Part shown: in pieces, positions 7,162 through 16,200 of the stretch | How positions within the stretch are numbered: the stretch's first letter is position 1 | Layout: each line of letters opens with the position of its first letter | NCBI GenBank assembly: GCA_023386155.1 | Contig: JAEWKH010000092.1 | Coordinates: 1-48,805, forward strand | DNA length: 48,805 nt | DNA from: Pseudomonadota bacterium | Lineage (GTDB): Bacteria > Pseudomonadota > Alphaproteobacteria > Rhizobiales > Beijerinckiaceae | Direction of reading: 5' to 3' | Program-made: the position numbers and the translations under genes | The notes under the pieces: model-generated | Seen by the model: the letters and a program-made list of their open reading frames with translations, nothing else | Databases searched by the model: none | Told to the model about the DNA's origin: nothing

Positions 7162-9117
7162 ATGAGCACCGCAGTTGCCCGACCGCCGATCGCTTTTGCC
7201 GGATTTCCTGGAGCGTCATGGGCTTTCGCCATCAGGATCTGGCTGGCTGCGGTCTTGGCGCTCTATGTAAGCTTCTGGCTCGAGCTCGAATCCCCGTCGT
7301 CGGCGGCTGTAACTGTCGCGATTCTGGCCCTGCCTACCCGAGGTCAGGCCCTGGAGAAAGCCGGCTTCCGCCTACTGGCAACAGCCATCAGCGTTGCCGC
7401 CTCATTCGCCATCGTCGGTGTGTTTGCGCAAAGCGACAGCATCATTCTCTGCGTGTTCGCGGCATGGATCGGCCTGTGCGTGTATGCCGTGGGGATGCTC
7501 GATGGGAATCGGGCTTATGCGGCTTCTCTTGGCGTCACCACGGTGGCAATCGTCGCCATTCAGCAGATCGACGCTCCCCAGCAGGTCTTCGAGGTCGGGA
7601 TTGCGCGCGGATCGGCGATAGCCGTGGGGATTCTGGCAATAGCATTCATCAATGACACCCTGGCCGCACCCGATCACTATCCGGTCGTCGCGGCGAAACT
7701 TCACTCCCTCCATGGTCGGATCGTCGACTATGCCCGGAATGCAATGAGGGGTCAGGTGGCACCTGCCATGACGGCCGCGATGCTGCTGAGAGACATCACG
7801 GCCTTGCGTCCGGACATTGCGAGCCTGGCCGCAGAATCCAGCAGCGGCCAGGCAAGAGGTTCTGCTGCCCGTTCAGCAATGGTGGGGCTCATCGCAGAAC
7901 TGTCGGTCGCGCGCGCATTGGAGCGTCTTCCTCCCATCACCGAGTCATACCCTCATGAGAGAGAGGATGCGGACTCCCGCGGAAGTCCCGGGCTCGGATC
8001 CGACGCTCGCGTTGAATCGTCTGCGAGAGACAGGGGCGACGATTCGTCCGGTTTGATGGTGCGATGCCATCATTGGCTGGCAGGAGAACTGCTTCGGCGG
8101 GATGACGACGTGCGCCAGAGCCTCGCTTGCCTGAAAGCTGAAGCTTACCCGCTCCACGCATGGCGGGCACCCCTTTACCGCTCGCAACGTATAGCGCTCG
8201 CCGGCGGCCTTAGGGCGGCGCTCTACTTTGCGATCGCATCGATGTTCTTTGCAATAGCCGGTTGGCCGGCAAGCACCGCATGCCTGTCATTCGTCGCCAT
8301 TCTCATCGGACTGAGTGCGACGGCGCCGGATGTGAAGAACTTTACGACGCTTGCTCTCGTGGCGGCGCCCATAGCCTGCGTGCTGACGGGAATCCTGGAA
8401 TTTGTCATTCTCGACGGCGTTACCGGGTTTCCCTTGCTTGCCTTGGGCCTGGCGCCCTTCATTGTCGGTTGCGCACTCCTGATGACCCTGCCCAATCCAA
8501 GCCTGGCCGGCCTTGGTCGATTGAACATGGTCTTCATTATCGCGCTGTTCTCACCAAGCAACCCGCAGAACTATGACCCGCAAGCCTTCCTTATTTCCTG
8601 CCTGTTTGTGTGCCTAGCGACGGGTTTGCTGTTCTCGCTGCAGACCTTGATCCCTCCGATGTCGAACGACCGGCAGATCCGGCAGCTTCTGGCAGAGGCG
8701 CGCAGCGATCTCGACAAGTCGCACCGGGAGCCGACTTCACGCTTCACTCTGGAAGAGAAGCTGTTTCGCGATGCCATGCGTATCGGAAAAGTCGTCGCAT
8801 TGAGTAGCGCCGCCCCAGAGCTTCGCCAGTCCGCCGGTGAGGCCATGATGTACTTCGACCGGGCAGCGGCTTTGCGAACCTGCGCCACAGAGTTGCTCCG
8901 ACTGGGAAACGGACCTTTGCGTGAGGCGGCTGATGCCGCGGGCAAGGCGCTTGTTCGGCCGGATGCGAGAATGTTGCTACGCTCGGCTGGGCAGTTGCGA
9001 GAAGTCGCTTCCGGGCATGGCTCATCGATTGCAGCCTGCGCTGGACTGGTCTCCGTTGCGACCGCTTTTGCCGATGCGTCTCCTGTCGCCGCAATTCCCA
9101 AGGCGGAGAAGCCATGA
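7162..9117 (+). CDS. FUSC family efflux protein, AaeB-like inner membrane component
   Basis: The 651-residue protein belongs to the fusaric acid resistance/aromatic acid exporter group (FUSC). It has two hydrophobic blocks, about residues 20-165 and 350-490, each of several transmembrane helices, joined by a long cytosolic segment, with a second cytosolic region at the C-terminus. Together with the following DUF1656 and HlyD-type genes it makes an aaeB-aaeX-aaeA-like cassette, whose characterised members export aromatic carboxylic acids or hydrophobic acids across the envelope. The ATG at 7162 follows CAGGAG. The gene overlaps the next by four bases (ATGA), indicating translational coupling. 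The LysR regulator usual for such cassettes is missing, and no outer-membrane factor is present. Confidence 0.9.
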   Translation: MSTAVARPPIAFAGFPGASWAFAIRIWLAAVLALYVSFWLELESPSSAAVTVAILALPTRGQALEKAGFRLLATAISVAASFAIVGVFAQSDSIILCVFAAWIGLCVYAVGMLDGNRAYAASLGVTTVAIVAIQQIDAPQQVFEVGIARGSAIAVGILAIAFINDTLAAPDHYPVVAAKLHSLHGRIVDYARNAMRGQVAPAMTAAMLLRDITALRPDIASLAAESSSGQARGSAARSAMVGLIAELSVARALERLPPITESYPHEREDADSRGSPGLGSDARVESSARDRGDDSSGLMVRCHHWLAGELLRRDDDVRQSLACLKAEAYPLHAWRAPLYRSQRIALAGGLRAALYFAIASMFFAIAGWPASTACLSFVAILIGLSATAPDVKNFTTLALVAAPIACVLTGILEFVILDGVTGFPLLALGLAPFIVGCALLMTLPNPSLAGLGRLNMVFIIALFSPSNPQNYDPQAFLISCLFVCLATGLLFSLQTLIPPMSNDRQIRQLLAEARSDLDKSHREPTSRFTLEEKLFRDAMRIGKVVALSSAAPELRQSAGEAMMYFDRAAALRTCATELLRLGNGPLREAADAAGKALVRPDARMLLRSAGQLREVASGHGSSIAACAGLVSVATAFADASPVAAIPKAEKP

Positions 9118-9317
9118 CCCACGCATTCCATGAACTCGTCATTGGAGGCGTCCTGGTTGCGCCGATCGTCGCCTATGCGGTCGCTGCGCTCATCATCCTT
9201 ATTGGGCTGCGCCCGCTCCTGCATCTCGTCGGATTCTCACACCTGTTCAGCAACCCGTCGATCGCGGAACTCGGTCTTTACATCACGATCTTCGGTCTTC
9301 TGACCCTGCTCCTCTAG
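9114..9317 (+). CDS. DUF1656 family small membrane protein, AaeX-like
   Basis: This 67-residue protein has two hydrophobic segments (about residues 12-33 and 46-66) and the HELVIGGVLVAP start typical of DUF1656. In E. coli the equivalent AaeX is encoded with the AaeA/AaeB efflux pair; its role is not firmly established. It starts inside the stop codon of the FUSC gene and ends one base before the HlyD-type gene, so the three form one transcription and translation unit. Confidence 0.9.
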   Translation: MTHAFHELVIGGVLVAPIVAYAVAALIILIGLRPLLHLVGFSHLFSNPSIAELGLYITIFGLLTLLL

Positions 9318-9318
9318 G

Positions 9319-10617
9319 ATGAGTGCGATGGAAAAACCCCAGGATCAAACCATACTGCACGATGAGCTCCTAAGCGCGGCGTCAGTGGAACGTCGCCTCG
9401 GTATGCAGGCGAGCTCCGAGCCCGGCACTCTCCCGCTTCTGGATCGTGCCGGGGATCAAGGCGGCCCACCATTGGAGCCTCCCGTATCCGATCCACCCTC
9501 TGCGGCGTACAATAGGGCAGGGCGCCTATTCAGTGCGGCAGGTAAACGCATCGCCACACTGGTCATCGTTCTGGCGGCCAGCCTCGCGGCTATTGTCACC
9601 TGGCAGAGTTACGTCCTGTCACCATGGACGCGGAACGGAACTGTTCGGGTGCAAGTCGCGAACATTGCACCTCAGGTGTCGGGCCAGATTGTCGATCTGC
9701 GTGTTAGTGACAACCAGTTCGTCCGCCAAGGCACTGTCCTTTATGTCATCGACCCGTTTGACTACGAGGTTACCGTACGCACCCGCAAGGCTCAGGTCGC
9801 CCAGGCTGCCGCGGATCTCGAGGTCAAGAAGGCTCAGCTCGAACGACGTCAGCACTTGTCATCGCTAGCCACTACGCCGGAGGAGCAGCAGACATTCGCC
9901 GGCAGCGCCGCTCAGGCGAAGGCGACATTCGACGCGGCAGAGCAGCAGCTTGCCCAGGCTGAATTGAACCTCAAGAGGACCAAGGTCGTCAGCCCGGTCG
10001 ATGGATACGTTACAAATCTCCTGCTGCGGGTCGGGGATTACGCAGTGACTGGAGAGAGCAACATCTCGGTCATCGACTCCAACAGCTTCTGGATCGACGG
10101 CTATTTCGAAGAGACCAAGTTGGCCGCAATCTGCGTCGGTGACCGGGTCGAAGCACAGCTGATGGGTTATTCTCAACCGATCGCCGGGCATGTAGATACC
10201 GTCACCCGGGGCATCAGCGTGTCCAACGCTGCGCTCGGCGCGCAAGGACTGCCCAACGTCAATCCCATATATACCTGGGTGCGCCTGGCTCAGCGCGTGC
10301 CGGTCCGCATCGCCATCGACAACGTACCATCGGGCGTGCCTCTCGTTTCCGGCATGACGGCAACGGTGACGGTCAGGCAGCCGGAGGACGCCAGCCACCA
10401 GTCTCTGTTCGATCGTGCATACGCAACTGTCGCAAGCAGCGTCTCGGAGTTGGTCCGTGGCCCACGTCCCCCGCGGCATGGTTGCCTGCCTCTCTCGACA
10501 AGCCAGCCGGCTCCAACGGAGGCGATTCCCGTGCCGCAGGAGCCGCCGCTTCAATCAGCAGAAGAGATTGCCCCTGACGTGGCTCCAGGGATGAATACTC
10601 CCCCACGTCGCAAGTAG
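9319..10617 (+). CDS. HlyD-family periplasmic adaptor, EmrA/AaeA-like
   Basis: The 432-residue protein is the membrane fusion subunit of the efflux cassette. A single transmembrane segment lies at about 77-95, followed by a barrel-sandwich hybrid half motif (IAPQVSGQIVDLRVSDNQFV), a helical hairpin of about 80 residues rich in Ala, Gln and Glu, and the second lipoyl half with KVVSPVDGYVTNL. The C-terminal part has the VRIAIDNVPSGVPLVSGMTATV segment found in EmrA-like proteins. The N-terminal cytosolic tail of about 75 residues and a proline-rich C-terminal tail of about 50 residues are longer than in E. coli AaeA. A second ATG nine bases on is a possible start. Confidence 0.9.
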   Translation: MSAMEKPQDQTILHDELLSAASVERRLGMQASSEPGTLPLLDRAGDQGGPPLEPPVSDPPSAAYNRAGRLFSAAGKRIATLVIVLAASLAAIVTWQSYVLSPWTRNGTVRVQVANIAPQVSGQIVDLRVSDNQFVRQGTVLYVIDPFDYEVTVRTRKAQVAQAAADLEVKKAQLERRQHLSSLATTPEEQQTFAGSAAQAKATFDAAEQQLAQAELNLKRTKVVSPVDGYVTNLLLRVGDYAVTGESNISVIDSNSFWIDGYFEETKLAAICVGDRVEAQLMGYSQPIAGHVDTVTRGISVSNAALGAQGLPNVNPIYTWVRLAQRVPVRIAIDNVPSGVPLVSGMTATVTVRQPEDASHQSLFDRAYATVASSVSELVRGPRPPRHGCLPLSTSQPAPTEAIPVPQEPPLQSAEEIAPDVAPGMNTPPRRK

Positions 10618-10912
10618 CCGGCGTAATCAAATCTACGACGACGGAGCATGAACCATGACGTGTGGCACTGTCTTACCCCTTAACGAACTTCTGCGTGCAG
10701 ATGGAGCGTGCCGGAGGCGCTCGTTGCGGCGGCAGACTGGCCCGCCCCGCATGGCGCCGCGTCAATCGCTGGTGATGACAGCATGCGGCTTCTCCATATC
10801 GCTCCGGACTTTTGCGACGAGAACCGACGAGCACGACCATGACGCCGGCCGGAGCAGCGGCGCAGCATCGGTTCCCGAGTGAGAACTTTCCATCAAGCAA
10901 AGGATGATCCCA

Positions 10913-12070
10913 ATGGCTTCCGACAGACTCCTCTCCAATCGCCCGCAAGAACCGATAGCCGGCAATCGTGGAGCGCCGATACTTGGCCCTCGCAATATTG
11001 CACTGGAAAGTCAGAACCTTGACCTTCTGGCTTCTCCGCCCACGGATGCCGGTACGATTCCCAATCTCAAGTTCTCCTATGCCGCAGCTCGAAACCGCCT
11101 CACGCCCGGCGGATGGGCGCGAGAAATCACGGTGCGGGAATTGCCCGTCTCCACCTCACTGGCCGGCGTCAACATGCGCCTGAAGCCTGGAGGCGTCCGG
11201 GAACTCCATTGGCATAAGGAAGCCGAGTGGGCCTACATGATCGCAGGAAACGCCCGCATCACTGTTGTGGATACAGAAGGACGGGTGTTCATCGACGATG
11301 TCGGTCCGGGAGACATCTGGAACTTCCCCGCCGGCATTCCTCATTCGATCCAGGGTCTGGATGAGGGCTGCGAGTTTCTCCTCGTCTTCGATGACGGAAA
11401 CTTCTCGGAAAACGAGACGTTCCTTGTCACCGATTGGTTTGCCCATACCCCGCGTGATGTCCTTGCCAGGAACCTTGGACTCCCAGAGGTGGCGCTTGAA
11501 AAGCTTCCCAAGGACCCTGAGGCGTCGCGGTGGATTTTCCCTGCTGACATACCTGGGCCGCTCGCGGCCGACAAGGCAGGCCGAGAGGCAACGCCTATGT
11601 CGTACAGCTATCGATTCGAAGCCCAAACCCCGATCGAGGTCGCGGGCGGACGCGTCAGGGTCGTTGATTCATCCTCCTTCCCGGCCTCGTCCACCATCGC
11701 GGCAGCCCTGGTGGAGGTAGAACCGGGCGGCATGCGCGAGCTCCACTGGCATCCCAACGCCGATGAGTGGCAGTACTACCTTTCCGGCTCAGCGCGCATG
11801 ACGGTTTTTGCTTCCTCCGGGAAGGCCCGCACCTTCGATTATCAAGCAGGAGATGTCGGGGCCGTGCCATTCGCCATGGGGCATTACGTCCAGAACACCG
11901 GCGATGAAACGCTGCGCTTCTTGGAAGTGTTCCGAAGCCCCTATTACGCCGACATCTCGGCGTCCCAATGGCTCGGCGTGTTGCCGGCGGAACTGATCAA
12001 GGCACACTTGAACGCCGACGACAGAACCGTCGCCTCGCTTCCACGGATCAAGCCCGTCATCGTGAAGTAA
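10913..12070 (+). CDS. oxdC: Bicupin oxalate decarboxylase
   Basis: This enzyme is predicted to convert oxalate to formate and CO2 using manganese. With the start at 10913 the protein is 385 residues, the same length as Bacillus subtilis OxdC. Cupin 1 has His99, His101, Glu105 and His144; cupin 2 has His278, His280, Glu285 and His324, so both metal sites are intact. The flexible lid, SENST in the Bacillus enzyme, reads SENET (165-169) and keeps the catalytic glutamate that separates decarboxylase from oxidase activity. There is no signal peptide. The ATG at 10904 directly abuts AAAGG, so 10913 fits that ribosome-binding site better. A DUF1275 membrane protein follows 13 bases later and is probably cotranscribed. 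Confidence 0.88.
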   Translation: MASDRLLSNRPQEPIAGNRGAPILGPRNIALESQNLDLLASPPTDAGTIPNLKFSYAAARNRLTPGGWAREITVRELPVSTSLAGVNMRLKPGGVRELHWHKEAEWAYMIAGNARITVVDTEGRVFIDDVGPGDIWNFPAGIPHSIQGLDEGCEFLLVFDDGNFSENETFLVTDWFAHTPRDVLARNLGLPEVALEKLPKDPEASRWIFPADIPGPLAADKAGREATPMSYSYRFEAQTPIEVAGGRVRVVDSSSFPASSTIAAALVEVEPGGMRELHWHPNADEWQYYLSGSARMTVFASSGKARTFDYQAGDVGAVPFAMGHYVQNTGDETLRFLEVFRSPYYADISASQWLGVLPAELIKAHLNADDRTVASLPRIKPVIVK

Positions 12071-12083
12071 TCGTGAGGAAGAG

Positions 12084-12800
12084 ATGAGCTCCGTTAACGT
12101 GCCTGTTCCCACATCCCGGTCCGTTCCGCATTTTCCGGTATGGGCCCCGATGCTTCTTGCCTTCTCGGCTGGGTTCGTTGACGCTGCTCTCTTCCTGGCC
12201 TTCGCGGGCTTCTTCGTTGCCCAGGCCACGGGTAGTTTCGTTGTGCTAGGCACGGCATTGACCCACTGGACGGGTGCCGCCGCGATCAAGGTCGCGGCGA
12301 TTCCCGTCTTTTTCGTCTCTGCGTTTCTCGCGACAGTGATAATCCGTATGCTCGGCACAGCGACAATTCGGGCAATGATGGTGACCCTCTGCGCCGAAGC
12401 GGCTCTCCTTGCGGCCGTGATGGCAATTGGACTGGGGGAGACCGCGGGAGGCAGCGCTGTAACCGCGGGCGAACTTCTCGGTCTGTCAGCAATGGGGATA
12501 CAGGCTGCCTTTGCATCCAGCTACCTCAGCGGCTATGGCTCCACGAATGTCATGACCACCAACACGATCACGTTCGCATGTGCACTCGCTGACAAGTGCT
12601 GCGGGCGCCAGGATAATCCAAAATTGCTGCCCACGGCTTTCGTGTTAATGAGCTTCCTGATCGGGACTGTGGTGGGCGGAATAGCCTTTACCGGTTCTGG
12701 ATATCTGTGTCTGCTCCTGCCCATATTGCTCATACTAGGCTTCGCGCTGTCGGAAAGCGGACTCGTCATTGTACGGCAACCGATTCATGAGCGGGATTGA
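12084..12800 (+). CDS. DUF1275 (YoaK-like) membrane protein
   Basis: The 238-residue protein has about six hydrophobic helices and the DUF1275 hallmarks: a first helix with AFSAGFVDAALFL, the ATGSFVVLG segment and the GLSAMGIQAAFA helix. The family is widespread and has no firmly known function; a transporter role is often supposed. The start follows GAGGAAGAG, and the gene begins 13 bases after the oxalate decarboxylase gene, so a linked role such as uptake of the acid or release of formate is possible but is inference. Confidence 0.88.
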   Translation: MSSVNVPVPTSRSVPHFPVWAPMLLAFSAGFVDAALFLAFAGFFVAQATGSFVVLGTALTHWTGAAAIKVAAIPVFFVSAFLATVIIRMLGTATIRAMMVTLCAEAALLAAVMAIGLGETAGGSAVTAGELLGLSAMGIQAAFASSYLSGYGSTNVMTTNTITFACALADKCCGRQDNPKLLPTAFVLMSFLIGTVVGGIAFTGSGYLCLLLPILLILGFALSESGLVIVRQPIHERD

Positions 12801-13245
12801 CGGAGGCTGGCCTCAAGCCTGCTGCTTGCCGTCGGTGCCCTTTCCCGGGCTTCAGGACGTCGCGGAGTATGTGTCAGGGCAGGCACGTTAAGTGATGCGT
12901 CATCCGCTCGTCGCCAGGCGGCATCGCCGGTCGGCATCTTCTCATGTTCCTCATGCTTAGACGGCAAGCAACTGCCACCGGATGCAGGCCGGGATGAGGA
13001 CAGTTGAAAAGTCGGCCCCTGAACAATCGTGTCCTCCGCGGCTGCGACCATAGCCACCGTAGGTGAGGTTTTGAAACATCGTACGTGCAGCGGAATTTAT
13101 GACGGCCCGCTTGAGAGCATGCCCGGGGCGCCTCGTGGTCGTGCATTGGGGGGCTCTAGCTCTGGCAGGAGTGGGAGGCTAAGCTGCTGGTGGCAGAACT
13201 GTCTCAAGACCGGCCGCGACCACCCTGCTTGGCAGAGGAGCCCGA
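12801..13245. other. Intergenic region before the large kinase
   Basis: About 445 bases without a recognised gene on either strand. Short frames on both strands encode nothing familiar. The stretch ends with AGAGGAG at 13233-13239, the ribosome-binding site for the GTG start of the kinase gene. Its promoter was not identified. Confidence 0.5.
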
Positions 13246-16200
13246 GTGAACCCATCATTTCAGGCCAGCGGCAAGGGAGTTCATGACCTCCAGCTTCTAT
13301 GGGAGGACAGCGGGCACGCATTCTGCAGGCGTGTAAGCCATGCCGACCATTCCACGGCTCTGGTGGCGGGTCCCGTGGCGGAGCATCCGTCTCCGGTCAG
13401 CCTTGGGCGTCTGGCGCACGAGTTCGCCCTCAGGGATGAGCTGGATCCCGCCTGGGCGGTGCGACCGGTCGCGCTAGTGCAGGAGAGCGGCCGGACTCTG
13501 CTGGTGCTCGAGGATCCAGGCGGCGAGCCGCTGGTCCGGCGGCTTGGCTCTCCCCTGGATCTGGCACAGGCTCTGCAGCTGGCGATCGCCGCAGCCGCGG
13601 CGTTGGGCAAGGCTCACCAGCGCGGGCTGATCCATAAGGACATCAAGCCCGCCCACTTTATGGTGGGCTGTGCGGACGGAGCTGTGCGGCTGACGGGCTT
13701 CGGCATCGCCTCGCGCCTGCCGCGCGAGCACCAGACGCCCGAACCGCCTGAAACCATCGCCGGCACGCTGGCCTACATGGCGCCCGAGCAGAGTGGGCGT
13801 ATGAACCGCTCGGTCGATGCCCGCAGCGACCTCTATGCCCTGGGCGTTACCCTCTACCAGATGCTCACCGGGGTGCTCCCTTTCACCGCCAGCGATCCCA
13901 TGGAATGGGTGCACTGCCACATCGCTCGCCAGCCTATCGCGCCGAACGACCGGGTGGAGCATGTCCCGGTCCCGGTTTCGGCGATCATCATGAAGCTGCT
14001 CGCCAAGATGCCCGAGGAAAGGTATCAGACCGCCGGCGGCCTCGAACGCGATCTGCGCCGATGCCTGGCAGAATGGCAGGCCCATGGCCGCATCGATAGC
14101 TTCCCGCTGGGCCTGCAGGACACGCCGGACCGGCTGCTGATCCCGGAGAGGCTGTATGGGCGCCGAGCCGAGATCGCCACGCTGACGGCCGCCTTCGACC
14201 GGGTGGTCGCCGGTGGCAAGCCGGAACTGGTGCTGGTGTCGGGCTATTCCGGCATCGGCAAGTCTGCGGTGGTGAACGAGCTGCACAGGGTGCTTGTGCC
14301 GCCACGGGGTCTGTTCGCCGCCGGAAAGTTCGACCAGCACAGGCGTGACATCCCTTATGCGACGGTGGCGCAAGCCTTCCAGGGGCTCGTCCGTCAGATC
14401 CTCAGCAAAAGTGACGCCGAGTTGGCAGGCTGGCGCCAGGCTCTCTTGGAGGCGCTCGGCCCCAACGGTCAGCTCATGGTCAATCTGGTGCCGGAACTGG
14501 CGCTCATCATCGGAGATCAACCGCCGGCACCCGACTTGCCGCCGCGGGATGCGCATAACCACTTCCAGATGGTATTCCGACGCTTCGTCGGCGTGTTCGC
14601 CCGGCAGGAGCATCCGCTGGCACTGTTCCTCGACGATCTGCAATGGCTCGATTCAGCCACGCTGGAGCTGATCGATCATCTGGTGACACATCCGGAGGTG
14701 AGCCACCTCCTGCTGATCGGGGCCTATCGCGACAACGAGGTCGGCCCCACGCATCCGCTGACAAGGACGCTGACAGCGATCCGTGGCGCCGGGGCTAGCG
14801 TGCAGGCGATCGTGTTGGCCCCATTGATGCCGGACGATGTGGCACAGCTGCTGGCGGAAGCCTTGCACATGGAACGCGAGCGCACGCGCCCTCTGGCCGC
14901 ATTGGTGTTCGAGAAGACCGGCGGCAACCCGTTCTTCACGATCCAGTTCATTAGCGCCCTGACCGACGAGGGACTGCTGACGTTCGAGTCGGACGCGGCG
15001 GCGTGGACATGGGATTTGGAGCGCATTCACGCCAAGGGCTACACCGACAACGTCGTGGACCTCGTGGTCGGCAAGCTGAGTCGCTTCCCCCTGATGACCC
15101 GAAAGATTCTAGGTCAACTGGGATGCCTTGGAAACGCCGCCAAGGAGGCAACCCTCATTCTGGTCCATGGTGAGTCTGAGGAGACGCTGCACCGGGCCCT
15201 CTGGGATGCCGTGCGGACGGGACTCGTCCTTCGTTCGGAGGGCACATACACATTTCTGCATGACCGCGTCCAGGAGGCGGCCTACGGGCTCATTCCGGAA
15301 GGCGAGCGGCCGGCTGCACACCTTCGCATCGCCAGATTGCTTTCGGAGTGGATTCCGGCGGAGGAGATCGACGAGAACATCTTCGACATCGTGAACCAGT
15401 TTGATCGTGGCTCGGAGCTGATCGACACTCCGGAGGAGCGCGAGCAGGTCGCCGCCTTCAATCTCCTGGCAGGCAAGCGTGCCAAGGCATCAACGGCCTA
15501 TGCGGCGGCACTGCAGTACTTCACCGCAGGCCGCGCTCTGCTGGGCGACGATGCATGGGTGCGACATTACCGATTGGCCTTCGACCTCGAGCGGCATCGT
15601 GCCGAGTGCGAATTCATGGCTGGCGCGTTCGGTTCTGCTGAGGAGCGCCTCGAGGCCATCTCAGCCTATGCCGCGACACCTATCGATAAGTCGGACATCG
15701 TCTGCCTGTCGATGCTGCTCTATTTCACGACCGGCCGCAGCGAGCGTGCGGTCGACACTGGTCTTGCCTATCTCCAGCGCGTCGGCATCATGTGGTCGGC
15801 TCATCCTGAGGAAGCATCGGTCCGGCGAGAATTCCAACGACTGCGACGCAACCTGGCCCGTCGGCCGCTGGCATCGTTGAGCGACCTGCCGACTATGACG
15901 GATCCGGGCATCGTCGCCATGATGGACGTGCTTACCGGCTTGTTTCCCGCCGCGCACTACGTCGACCGCTGTCTCCTCGAGCTCGTGCTGCTCCGGATGA
16001 CGAACTTAAGCTTGGAGAACGGCAATTGCGATAGCTCCAGCGTCGCCTACTCCGCATTGAACATGGTGCTTGGCCCACGCTTCGCCGACTATCGGACCGC
16101 ATACGATTTCGGTCAGCTTGCCTGCGAGCTTGTGGATCGGCGCGGCATGAATCGCTATAAGGCGCGTGTCTATTCGTGCGTTGGCTCGTTCGCCATGCCA

